Source: Onchidella celtica
Taxonomy: Eukaryota; Mollusca; Gastropoda; Systellommatophora; Onchidiidae
Direction: 5' to 3'
NCBI GenBank assembly: GCA_963931925.1
Contig: OZ007581.1
Location: forward strand, 29,726,198 to 29,790,197
DNA length: 64,000 nucleotides
In this document: positions 24,935-36,400 of the stretch, piece by piece
Position numbering within the stretch: position 1 is the first letter of the stretch
Layout of the letters: each line of letters opens with the position of its first letter
Notes under the pieces: model-generated
Seen by the model: the letters and a program-made list of their open reading frames with translations, nothing else
Databases searched by the model: none
Told to the model about the DNA's origin: nothing
Translations under genes and position numbers: made by a program

Positions 24935-24996
24935 AATTACCCAGAACTGAAACTAATAAACAGATTTATCCCGAGCAGGGCCGAGGACTTTGCTAG
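24935..24996 (+). mobile_element. Helitron-like 3' terminus
   Basis: The sequence CCCAGAACTGAAACTAAT followed by TTTATCCCGAGCAGGGCCGAGGAC and ending CTAG|T matches the 3' end of the better-preserved element at 34392-34861. CTAG fits the CTRR terminus of Helitrons. The 5' end was not found; this may be a truncated copy. Confidence 0.6.
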
Positions 24997-25264
24997 TAAA
25001 GTTTTTACAAATCATTTGAAGTCATGTAAAAATACAAAATTATTTGAAACATTGTAGGCCTACTCCCCATTTCCAGTAGGAAAAAAAACATTATTCCATC
25101 AGTCAGTTCATCTGGTCAAAAACAGTTTTCATCTGCAGTTGTGCAAATCTACTTACATGGTTTCTTTGACTAACAGAATGTTTTTCATTTCTAGTTTATA
25201 TTAATATTTAGTTAGCTGAGGCTCCTAGCGACTAGGTAAACATGTTTCCACCCTCAGCCCCTGT

Positions 25265-25560
25265 CTATCTGTCTGTGTACGTCCGTCCGTCCGTCCGACC
25301 ACCCGTCCCTCTCTCTCTCTCTCTCTTTCACCTTGAATACTATTTCCTCTTTCTGTACTTCCAAACTTTCTGAATGAATAAACCAGTGAGTAAATGAATA
25401 AATGAATGAATGAATGCGGAAGGGTGGTGGAATAAGTGAAAAGGTGAAAAATGAATGGACGAACAAATGACTGGATAGCGGGAGGATGGGCAGCATTGGA
25501 AAATGAATGAACGAACAAAATAAAGATATGAAAAATAGAAAATGTGAATAGTGAATGAAT
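25265..25560. repeat. simple-sequence cluster: TCCG, CT and GAAT repeats
   Basis: CTGT/TCCG tetramers (25265-25300) and a CT run (25308-25328) are followed by degenerate GAATGAAT/GAACGAAC repeats from 25370 to about 25560. More GAATG repeats occur at 26030-26115, on the other side of the SINE. The long open frames across this stretch come from the repeat periodicity. Confidence 0.85.
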
Positions 25561-25747
25561 ATTTTGTATTTGTATTTGTATAACTCTTTAATCCTATTTT
25601 GGGAAATTTGCCTTCGTGCCATTGCAGCTCAGTTACAACTGGAGGAGGCGCGTCGTCGCCACAGTGCAGCGCTGGTCGGCGTTTTTTTTTGGGGGGGGGG
25701 GTGGGGGGGAGAAGAGGTGAGGGAAGGAAGGGGAGAGAATGGTAGGG

Positions 25748-26028
25748 ATGAATTTTATTTAATTTTGCCCGGGCAGTGGCCTGTTCGGCCTGCTCTTTAC
25801 GATTTCCAAATGCCAAGGTATCTTTAACGTGCGCAACGTGCACACGGGCCCTCCGAATGTTTTCGTCCTTATCCGAGAAGACTAGGTACTCGATCCTACT
25901 CCCCAATAGGACCAGGGACACGAAAATATGAGAAAAATCCCAAATCTTCCAACATGCCTGCACCGGTCGGGTTTTGAACCCGGGACCCTTGACATGACAG
26001 GCGAGCACCCTGCCTCTAGACCACCAAG
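25748..26028 (-). mobile_element. tRNA-headed SINE, copy 1
   Basis: Read on the minus strand from 26028, the head shows a box A-like TGGTCTAGAGGCAGG and a box B-like GGGTTCAAAAC, the RNA polymerase III promoter of a tRNA-derived head. A body follows with GGATAAGGACGAAAA, GGAGGGCCC and GCGCACGTTAAAGA, then an A-rich tail (GGCAAAATTAAATAAAA). The same order of blocks occurs on the plus strand at 54434-54720. This is a mobile SINE with a conserved central body, not a functional tRNA gene: the acceptor stem is not formed. Confidence 0.85.
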
Positions 26029-26123
26029 TGAATGAAATGAAACGAATGAATGGAATGAAATGAATGAATGAAATGAGATGAATAAAATGAATTGAATTAA
26101 TGAATGAATGAAATTAAACCTAC

Positions 26124-26468
26124 CACCATGCCAAGTGATATAGGGACAGGTAGCGTAACTGTCACAATGGGTACGAGATTGTGCCAACAGGCATGTTGTC
26201 TGAAGAAATAGCTCTCTCCACTACCAAATGTTAGGTTTGAAATATGGCCACCTTCACAAATTTGGCAGTCTGTGTCAAAGGCAAACATGTGACAATCTGG
26301 GTTAGACTGACACGTTATAGCACACCCAAGTATAGAATTGATGCTTGGCCAGATTTGGCAGCCTGTAGGCTGAATTCTGTAGCTTTGAAACTCATCTGAT
26401 GTAACAGTAATGGCTTGAACAGAGCCAGAAGCGCTGATCATACAAATGATAAGAGTGATACCCAGCAT
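26124..26468 (-). CDS. secreted PAN/apple-like cysteine-rich protein, first exon
   Basis: The ATG at 26468-26466 opens 115 codons to a good donor (GGTG|GTAGGT at 26124). Residues 1-19 form a hydrophobic signal peptide (LGITLIICM...). The mature part has cysteines at about 37, 49, 53, 59, 68, 71 and 94. The spacing GCAITCQSNPDCHMFAFDTD followed by CQIC is typical of PAN/apple-like domains, which bind proteins or carbohydrates outside the cell. Residues 99-115 are hydrophobic and Pro-rich and may be a linker. The rest of the gene must lie at lower coordinates. The galectin exons at 18426-17896 are candidates, but no joining exon was found. Domain assignment is from Cys spacing only. Confidence 0.6.
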
Positions 26469-28558
26469 ACTGGATTATGTTTCGTCTTCTTTGTATTTTG
26501 ACTGTTCTGTTTATTTATAGACTGTTTCTGAAATAGCAAAAATAGAATGACTTGAATCAAAACAAACAAGAAGAAATCGAAAAGGAATGAATATAAAATA
26601 AGCTATGCGAGCTTTCGTGTTATGTTGCTGCACGCGGACATTGCTTCCGCTATGTATAATCCAAATGTAAACGTGTATACTTGTTGTGTAAGTACATGAT
26701 ACTGTATTAGAACAACTTTTTTTTCTGCTTAAAACAAAAAAATACTGTTAAAAAATAAAGTAAGATGGGATATGTGATGAACACAGGCTCACTTTTTCCG
26801 TCTAACAGAAAAAAGTATCAGGTCTCTGTAGGTCTCGGTACAAAGCTAAAATGTGGCACGGCCCTGCATTAACAGCAAATAACGAAAAGAGCTACAGAAT
26901 AAATTTCATGTAGATACATGGTTTCTCCAAAACAGCCCAAATCATAATTATTATGTAAGTTTTCTTCTGAATTAAAAAAAAAAGACAAAAGCAAAATGTA
27001 TCCTGCCTCTCTCAGCCGAATGCTGAAGCATTTTTTCCCCTCGTAAATATCTCTTCCAGCACATGATGTCAAAATACCCAACTGTAATTTATGCAAAAAA
27101 TATTTTTAAATGTTTGCATGGAAGTATATATGTACACCTAGTCATCAGGAGCCAGGTTAAGACCCCCCCCCCCTTTTTTTTTGCATGAAATAAGTAGCAA
27201 TTTTTAACATTTTTCTTTTTTATGTTCACAAGAACAAAACGTTTAGTTTAGCTTCATGGTTTTTGGACCCAAAAACTATGAGATTAAAATAATGTCGTTT
27301 TCGACTTGTGTTTATTTCTTTATTTAGTTATTTACCTATTCACTTATTTATTTTCAAGAACCTGTCCCATTCTACGAATGACAAAATACAAAAGCCTTAC
27401 TTCAGATTCAAAATAAAAAGTTCAGTTTGTATATTATCCACATAATTTAGCTGGTTATAAACAGACACATATTATTTTATTGCTTTCTTAAATTAAAACA
27501 TGCTAGCACTTTTTATATAGATAAAAATATATCTTGACACTGTTGAGGTAAACTTTCCAGTCAAATGCGAAGTGCTACCTTTTGAGGTCTTCAGAATTTA
27601 AATAGCGGGTGCAACGTGAGCGTTGTGCCTTGAGACGCCGGGTTGGCGAGCCAACCAATGGCATAGCATTGGCGGGGCCACAGGGGCGGTTCTGAGATCT
27701 CAGTTCATACCCAGCAAATAAGGTTGTCGTTTGGGGGGGGGGGGGAGGCATGGTGTTTTACATAGAAAGCTATAGCTAAACAGTGGCCATAACTCTGTAT
27801 TTTCTCTGTTTGGTTTTGTTTTTAGACTAACTACATCCTAATTATAAAGCTTGAATTTTTTTGGTCTTATTTCCCTTTTAAATTAACTGTAGTGATGAAG
27901 AGCTCGGCCAACATTATTTCCACGACGCATATTGAAAATCAATGAAGCACATGTGGCTCGCGAGCCACGGTTTGGTCACCCCAGGGAAAAGAATGATGTC
28001 TGGCCAGCGCACTTTCTGATCACGGGGGACAAAAGAGAGAAAGACAAACGTTATAATTAATGTATGAAATACAAATACCGACATGTACTAATTAGCGTTC
28101 CATTTGAACTGGAGCTAAAAGGCACATTTACTAAACCAGTGCCGAATGCAAAAGTACAGTGCAACTCAAAGAAAGTTTCAAAAGAAACTCCCCAACAATT
28201 AAACCACATAGATGACATTTTCACGGGGACCGAAAAAAAACCCACAAGTTGGGTTGATAAGTGCAGAGGTGGCTGTATTGGGCAGTCCAGAAAACTCAGC
28301 CAGTTTTTACTTACGTATTTATTTATTGATTGATTGATTTGTTTCGCATCCTTACCAAAAACTTTGTCGCCAAGATGGGTATCAAGCTTGAAGCAAATTC
28401 CCTCCTAGCTCCACGTCACAACTAAAGAAACTGAAACAAAGACAAATAAGAGGTGAAAATAAAAATGTCCTCCTACTACTATTTTAGTCACGGGATGGAA
28501 TCCTCCAAAACAGATATATCTGTTATCATATACCCTCAAGGAGCAAGAGGGTGAATAT
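26469..28558. other. 5' flank of the PAN-like exon and non-coding DNA
   Basis: No further exon is supported. The stretch holds an 11-C run (27163-27173), a 13-G run (27733-27745), and short pieces of a dispersed family (AGCTAAAATGTGGC ... GCCCTGCATTA at 26845-26875). That family recurs at 28966-29015 and, partly, near 54800-54850. No TATA box could be tied to the PAN exon. Confidence 0.4.
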
Positions 28559-28856
28559 GTAACACCTGAAACTTCGTGACCAAAACTCACTCCAAATCGG
28601 ATCAAACAACTATACAAATACTAATACAAATGCAAATACTACAAAAACAAAAAACAAGGAAAAGAGAGGTCCAGGGTGGGGGTAGGTAGGGTTGGTAGGG
28701 ATTCGTTTTTTTTAAATCGTAAATAAATAATCTTAAAGACTGAATTTTGTCCCAAATGGATCCGATGCCTCCACATAATGTACCATCAAAAAAATATAGA
28801 GGCAATACACAAAGTTTCATAAGTTTTGGTCACGAAGTTTCAGGTGTTTATACATC
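28559..28856. repeat. element with 27-bp inverted terminal repeats
   Basis: AACACCTGAAACTTCGTGAC at 28561 reappears inverted as GTCACGAAGTTTCAGGTGTT at about 28834, with a few more matching bases on each inner side. About 240 bases lie between. The right half resembles 10040-10160. It is probably a MITE or foldback remnant; no target duplication was resolved. Confidence 0.7.
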
Positions 28857-29435
28857 TGTGGTTTTCAGGTGTTACATTAGCTTTGGTTCGTACTGCGTTG
28901 TGTGAAAATGTCATCTTCAGTGTTCTGAATATTTCTGGATCTTTATTATAAATACATACAGAGTTAAAATATGGCCAAGAACAAAATTTTATTTTCCAAA
29001 GCCCTGCATTAGCAAATTAAAAGAAAAAGAATTTTGTTAAGAAAGAAAAAAAAAGCATTATGCACCGTTGCTGTCTGGGAGCGGTAATTTAATAAGCTTA
29101 TATAAAGTTGCCCTGTGGCATTTCAGGACAAAACTTGACTATGTACGTGCCATTCCCGTGCCCACCCCTGATTACCTTTGATATTTTTCTCCCATTCCAG
29201 GTACTGTAGTTTAATAATGTTAGCGCAAAAATCAACAAAATCGTAATGATACAATAAGTGAAGACTGATTAAACCCTTAGTACACATATACCGCGAGATT
29301 ATCTACAGCTCAAGACCATGCATAAAATACTAAAGAATTTTATAAAAGATTTTTTTTTTTGGTCACCAATGAAAAGGTTGATGAGGAAGGAGAGCTAAAT
29401 TTCATTCTAACCCTAATCTTAACTCAAAATTGTCC
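28857..29435. other. non-coding DNA, no gene seen
   Basis: AT-rich, no supported exon. Includes the dispersed GCCCTGCATTAGCAAATT fragment at 29000-29020. Confidence 0.45.
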
Positions 29436-29863
29436 CAGTGCCGGATTAAGGTATGGGCTTTGGGCTGCACCTCGGGGGTCTCTGCCAGCTGAGGGCCTTC
29501 AGAGATTAAGTGAAATTATAAATATTTGATTCGATTTGATTTTTATGGCAGGTTGTTCTCCTCAAAACAAATAATATTATTTTTATGAAAATGTTGGTAC
29601 GTATTATGTATAATAAAAAAAATAGGTTTTGATATTTCTAAAACAAGCTGTATTATTCATCACTTAATATATTAATAGATAAATGTAGCCTAAATAAGTT
29701 TTGAGATTATTTATCAGTCTCCTTTTTATAGGATTTTTCTGCTGCAGAAGTTGAGTGAACTGATTTCAATTAAGGATCGGAAATTCGTGCTTTTATTGAT
29801 TGTTTCCGATACTGGGAGACTGACATGCAGCCCAGGAGCTTACCAAATCATAATCCGGCCCTG
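29436..29863. mobile_element. hAT-like MITE
   Basis: The left end CAGTGCCGGATTA and right end TAATCCGGCCCTG are inverse with one mismatch, in the CAG...CTG style common among hAT elements. The flanking 8-mers AATTGTCC and AACTTTCC agree at six of eight positions, consistent with an old 8-base target duplication. There is no coding content in 428 bases. Confidence 0.7.
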
Positions 29864-30472
29864 AACTTTCCCAAAATTCACGGTGCGAGCAAAACCCAAT
29901 TTGGCCACATGGTCCAAAATAATAGTCACTCTATCCACTATTATGCAATATTGAATGGACTTAAAAATTACATACTCAGTAAATTATGATTCACCTACAG
30001 CTATATATATTCTACTAGCTGTTATCTAACAAAAATCCACCGTGATAAGTCCTGTACATCACATTATTCATTAGATCCTTTCTCTAATTCTTAACATGTC
30101 AGATGAATATGGTAATTTGCTCGATATCAACTGATTAACCAAAGAGGTTTTATAGTTATTGTGATTTGTTATTCAGTTATCACCATAGGCTTAGGTCCAA
30201 TAAAAAGACTTTAGACCAAATAATTGTTCCACAATAAATTAAGTTCCATCCTATTTTTACAAATTACTCAGCAAGGAAGATAATCATGTGATTGGAGAAC
30301 GAGAACGAGTCAACGAGGAAATCGTATCCCTCAAGAGCATTTTCCTAGGAAATAAAATCCGAGCAGTTTCCAACACGCAGCTGAACACGGATGTTAATGG
30401 AAAATTGGTGTTTGTCAGTGTGCTTTCCTGAAGGTGAATTTGCGTCGAATCATTGTTTGACACTGGGGGAAA
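29864..30472. other. 5' flank of the SIDT gene
   Basis: About 600 bases upstream of the SIDT start codon. No repeat is recognised. The last 200 bases should hold the promoter and 5' UTR, but neither a TATA box nor a clear initiator can be assigned. Confidence 0.4.
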
Positions 30473-33400
30473 ATGACGACCAGGCGGCTTTTTTCAACGG
30501 TTGTTTTGATAATCAGCTGTTTTTGTGCACACAAAATCGCAGAAGCAAGGAATTCTGACCCGTCGTCGGAGGACAATGAGCCAAGGGTGCTTTTGCACAC
30601 ATCAGGATTTTCTGAGGCAGAAGTCAATGGTGAACGTGTGAAAATAAAACATTTAGAGCCCGTGTTTATATCTGAGGTTTCCGACTCTTTTGATGCAGGT
30701 TTGTCACTGCTCGAGGTGGCTGATGTGAATACAACAGTGGTGCCAGCAAAATTTGGACAGCTATACACCAACTTCAGTGTGGATGCAGGGTCACAGATTA
30801 TGTTTGTGTACAGCTATACTGAAAGTAATAATGAGGTAGGCTACTTTGGGTTTGGTGACCTTTTTATTCCGTTGTCCAATATTTCTGTAAGTTTATGTTT
30901 TAACCCTCACCCTGCGCGGGGCGGCAATAGTCGGTATTGACTTGCAAGCGCTCACGCCGCACGGGCGGCAAAAGTCGCCCAGGTCAAGCTGACCGCGCCA
31001 CGCGCAAGCCCTATTTTCAGGCGTCGGGTCACTGACCTTTTTGAGACGTAACCACCGTGTTATTGTTCACTGTATCTCTTCTAAATCAAAGGCATTGTGA
31101 CATGGACATGTTAACCAGTGAACCACTGGTCGGAATCACAAAGACTAAGCTTTCAAAGGCTTTCCCCACACTTTCGAAAGATGTAACATCGACATGCGAA
31201 CTGTTGCTCAACAAATTTGCAATATTATTATCTCATTTTCTCACAAGCTGACCACCATCTGGAGTTGTCTGTATCTAAGAACCAATCAGAAACAAGCTGT
31301 GAAATAATCTTTGCCCCAAATGCTCACATTGGTTTATTAGTATGTGTCAATCAGGATGAAACCATTTGTGTAGGGCTTGGGAGGGCGTGGCTAGTTATCA
31401 TGCTTCGTTCTCACGAAAACTACAGCTGTCAGTTTGGAATCATAAGTCAGATCATTGGTTAGAGACTGACAGACTAAGGTTTTGCTGGTTAATTCATTAT
31501 CAAGCGTGATAAGGCATAGCAGCGAATGTTTTCATACCGATCAATAAAAACCGAACCACGTGGACAGCGTATGTGGTCATCGTCTAGCGGCACGGGTCAG
31601 TGACCCCAGATAAGATTCTCCGTGAGTAAGGTCACTGACGGGGCAGCGGGCTTTACGGGTAGCGCGCGGGGTATGGGTTAAAAACTTTTCTGTGTCTCCT
31701 TGGCGATTTAGTCTTCTTGACAGATGTTGTGTAAGCTATTTGATAGGTATACAAGGATGCGGCTTCAGGAGCGTCCGTGAGCAGGGGTTCACAGGAGGGA
31801 CAGGGTCCCCCTGGCGAGTTAGGCCTACTCCTCAAGATGGATGTTTTTATAGTAAATGTGGGGCTCAGTGATTAACACTCAGATCATGGAATATGTGCCC
31901 AACTAAAGTTCTTTGTGACTCATATGGCACTCCTCTCAGATGTTTTCATAATAAATGTGAGGCTTGGCGATTAACACTCAGAATATGAAAATTTGAAAAA
32001 TATATGCACCAGACTAAAGGTGTGTAACTCATGATATAATAATTAATATGGTACTCCTTAAAAATAAGTTTGTTAAAAAAGTATTAATAGAAAGATAAAT
32101 TTATCGTTCTTCCCAACCAGCAACCCTATAATAAAATAGTCCGACATGTAGGATTGTCCTCAAGTTTGGCCATAGGAATGACATTGTTCCAACACTGGTC
32201 AGCTGGTTATGACATTGACATCATTCCAATGTCGGTCTGCTAATTTTTTTTCCGCGCTTAGTCCTACATTAACCTTATCAGCCTCACAGAAATCCTATAC
32301 AAATCTATGGTGGATTGATGTACTCAGCAAGGATGCTGGTCGCATTATATTGCTTTTTTTCTTTCTCTTTCAGACAACTGCAGTGAGAGTGAGTGCTGCC
32401 TGCAATTTGGCCACCGAGGATTATCCAGTTATGTTTGTAGCAAGACAGCAAGAAGGAATTCTTTCTTGGCAGATCCCACTGGACATTGGACAAAGGTGGG
32501 TTATTATTGTTTTATTCATCCAGGGAGAGGAAAACACCGGAAGTTTCACAGCATTGTGAATTTTAACATTAGTAAATAGTAGCATGGTTTTGTAATTTGC
32601 CTTTCAATAATTGAAACTTAATGAATTTAATTACTACCTTGTGTTGATTAAATTCTTTTCATGCCAAGAGGTGCATCCTGAACCATCTCATATTTGGTAG
32701 GATACCAGGAGATGTCAACTGCACCATAACAAACATTCGTTATTTAAATTTGGAAACAACTCACCAGTTGTTTTCAGTTTTTATTTTGAATGGAAACTAC
32801 ATACCAGTGAAATATTGAATTTTTTGCTGTCTTCTTTTTTCAAAGAAATGTGGGTGTGTTTATATGAATGTTACTTGATGATTGTAAACAGAGGTTTTCT
32901 AAAGTATGATTTCAAGAACTATTGAATTGTTCTGCCAGACAGTTATACAGTTACTGTTTTGATTATAGTACACCTGAATATATATGTGTCTGAACTCTTA
33001 ACCCACATCCTGCGTGCGACGGCTTAAAGCACGCTGTCTGGTCAGTGACCTTACCCACGGAGAATCTTATCTGGGTCGCACTGACCCAGGTTGCCAATGC
33101 ATGATGACCACACTGCCGCTGTCCACATGGTTCAGTTTGTATTTGATCGGTATGAAAACATTTGCTGCTAGTGCTATGCCTTATCACGCTTGATAATGAA
33201 TTAACCAGCAAAACCGTTGTCTGTCAGTCTCTAACCAATGATATCATGACTTATGATACCAAACTGATACAGTGATAGCTGTAGTTTTCGTGAGAATGAA
33301 GCATGATAACTAGCCACGCCCCCCAAGCCCTAAACAAATGGTTTCATCCTGATACACATGACATACTATTACTAAACCAATGTGGGCATTTGGGACAAAG

Positions 33401-36400
33401 ATCATTTCAGAGCTTGTTTCTGATTGGTTCTTAGATACAGACAGCTCTAGATGATGGTCAGCTTGGTAGAAAATAAGATAATATTTTGCAAATTTGTTGA
33501 GCAACAGTTTGCATGTCGATGTTACATCTTTTGATAGTGTGGGGAGAACCTTTGAAAGTTTAGTTTTTGTGATTCCGACCAGTGGTTCACTGGTTAACAT
33601 GTCCTCACTCCTTGTCACAGTGCCTGTGATTTAGAAGAGATACAGCAAGCAATAAGACGGTAGTTAGGTCTCAAAGAGGACAGTGACATGACACGTGAAA
33701 ATACAGCTTGCGCGCTGCGCTGTCAGCTTGGCCGTGCTGTATTTGTATGCCCGTGCAGAGTACATGATGTATGGAAAGTCGATACCGTATTTGTACGCCT
33801 CTCACGGGGTGAGGGTTAAGTTTTCTTTATCTTTGCTTCCTTTTAATGGCCATTATTCCATTCACAGAACTGCATTGTTATATTACCACAATAAAAAATT
33901 GTTCAGTTATAAAAACTAAAACAAAAAAAAACAAAAAAATAAAAATCTAATTCAAAGTTGATACAAACATTGTGAATAATAATGCATTCAGAATCAAAAT
34001 ATTGTCTGAATGTGCTGTTTCCTGTTGAGGCCATAATCAGCAAACATTTTCTCCTCATGAGAGAAAGTGATCAGAAACTGAAAAGATTTTTTAATAATTC
34101 AATCAGAGATTAACCCTCAATAGATATAAAAATATTATTGTTATAAAACTTTGTCGTCAGAAGTGCAGGCTGGGGCGGTTTGGTGCAACAATACTCGCCA
34201 CTGGCTGGCAGACAAAAGTGGCAAAGCGGACTGTGGACAATTTTACTGCAGGAGAAAAAACATTTTACTGAAACTTGACGTGGGATTGAAGATTTTATAT
34301 TATATTAAATATAAATACATGGATGACCAGCCAAAAAAACTGACTATTTCAGCAATTATGCCACACATTATTCATGGAAATACCACATTCATCTATACTA
34401 TATATTTGTGGACTTGAGATTTTTTGTTGCAAAAGGCTTCTGAACCACTCGACACTCCGACTTCAAATTTTATATGGTGCATCAGAATGGATGTAAGAGT
34501 GCACAGTTTTCAATAGAAGTCTCAAATCGGTGTAGTTTTTTTTATTGTAAATTTATTGTTTCGCCATCATTTAGATCTATTTCGAGTCATGGTTCGTCAT
34601 TTTAAGGTTTCGTTATCACTTCCTGCGATGTGTTCACTATCAAACACTCTCTAACCCGTGCGCAAATCATGTTATTGTACGGGATGCGCAGGGTGTGAAC
34701 TCACAATGGCGAGAGCAGTAAGACTTATTTAAAAACAAACAAACAAAAATAAAATAAACAAATAGGAACAGGCAAGATGAAGCAGGTCCATAATAACCAC
34801 CCAGAACTGAAACTAATATTCAAACCGATTTATCCCGGGCAGGGCCAGGGACCTCAGCTAGTTCATATATAATTATAACAATATCAGTGAGTCAGTGAGC
34901 CACTATTACTCAATGAACTTAATGTTGTTGGTATCAGAAACAATTTTTTGTGTGCATTTTGTCAAAACTTTAGTTCTCCCAGGCAAAACCCTTTGATTAT
35001 GAAGATTCACACTTTTTATTAAGTGATGTATGTGGCCCTGTTCAGGACTCCATCACATCAAATATCGAATATATCAGATACAGTATGTTTGTAGTGACTC
35101 AATTGGTATGAGAGAGAGAGTGGTCCAAATGATGTAAACAATCACTGGACTCTATAGCAGTAGCTGGCAGCTTATGTTGGATAGACATAGCTTTGTCTGT
35201 TTGTCCCATATCTCATGCAGGCTTGCTTTAAATAATCTGAGAAGCTTCTTCAATTCAACACTGCTCTAAAGTTTAAAAAGCCTTCTTATCATCAACCAAC
35301 TTCTTGACTTTTTTTTTCAGGATGAAACTACTTTCAAAATAGTAGTTCATCCCTTTTCAAATTACCATGAGTCAGTCTGGTCAGGTGATATGAGTGATGT
35401 TAAATTTTCATTCACACCTGGCAGTTTAAGACCAGTAGTATCTTTTGTCTTCTTCATCATGCAGAATTGCATTTCCACGACTCCTTCACCCGGTCTTTTT
35501 CACAAGCAAAGATAAAATCTCTTTCACAAGCAAAGAGTGTTTGCTAAATAATTTGATTAGTAGCAAGTCTGTGCAAATGAATCAGAATGATATTCAGAAA
35601 AAAGAAGTGACCCCGAAGTTGTTTTAACTGATAAGCAATTGCTCTTGACAATGCAATGACAATGGCTTTTGACCCATGGCCTGGGAAATTCAAAACTGGG
35701 AATTGTTTCGTTATCTAACCGATGACCTGGTTTTTTAAAATCTTAATAATTTCAAGTGGATGAATAATTGCTTTGTTCTCTTGTTATCATGAGCTATAAA
35801 TTTTTGGTAGTACTACCTCATTCTGTTTAGGCTAGTTTGATGCTTTAGATATGAATGGTCATTACACAATCCAGTGCATCCCCACACATATAACTTGCTA
35901 TTCTGTTATCTATTTGAGTGTTGATGAAATAACCCAGGAGAGTTCTAAAATTATTATCAATTCACATTGTTTTTAATATAGGTCATGGCACATTTAAAAC
36001 TTAAAAATTATGTTAACTACACTCTTTGAATGGATGTGAATGCAAATTCTTGTGAATTAATATACCACAGCAGACAATTTTCAAGTCAATCTACCACAGC
36101 AGACAATTTTCAAGTCAATCTACCACAGCAGTCAATTTTAAGTTCAGATTTCATGTAATTATTAAAAGTTTTTCAAGAACAAATACATGACCACTTTGGG
36201 ATGTTTTGTGTAATCAGTAAAGGTGGTTAAGTCCATATTTTATGTCATTTCACATTCACAAGTGGGGCTACAGGGAGAAAACAATATTGTTTTACTAGTT
36301 TTAGTGAGAAATCTCACCTGGTTCTCATTCATATCATCAGAATAAATCACATGACTTTGTACAGGATATTATAACTATAACTCAGTGTCACAATATAAAA

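Noticed and set aside
25225..26008. Overlapping minus-strand open frames of 97-222 codons
   Set aside because: They run through GAAT/CT simple repeats and the SINE; their apparent proteins are translations of those repeats.
25960..26030. tRNA gene
   Set aside because: Box A and B are present, but the full cloverleaf and acceptor stem are not, and the sequence continues into a SINE body that recurs at 54434.
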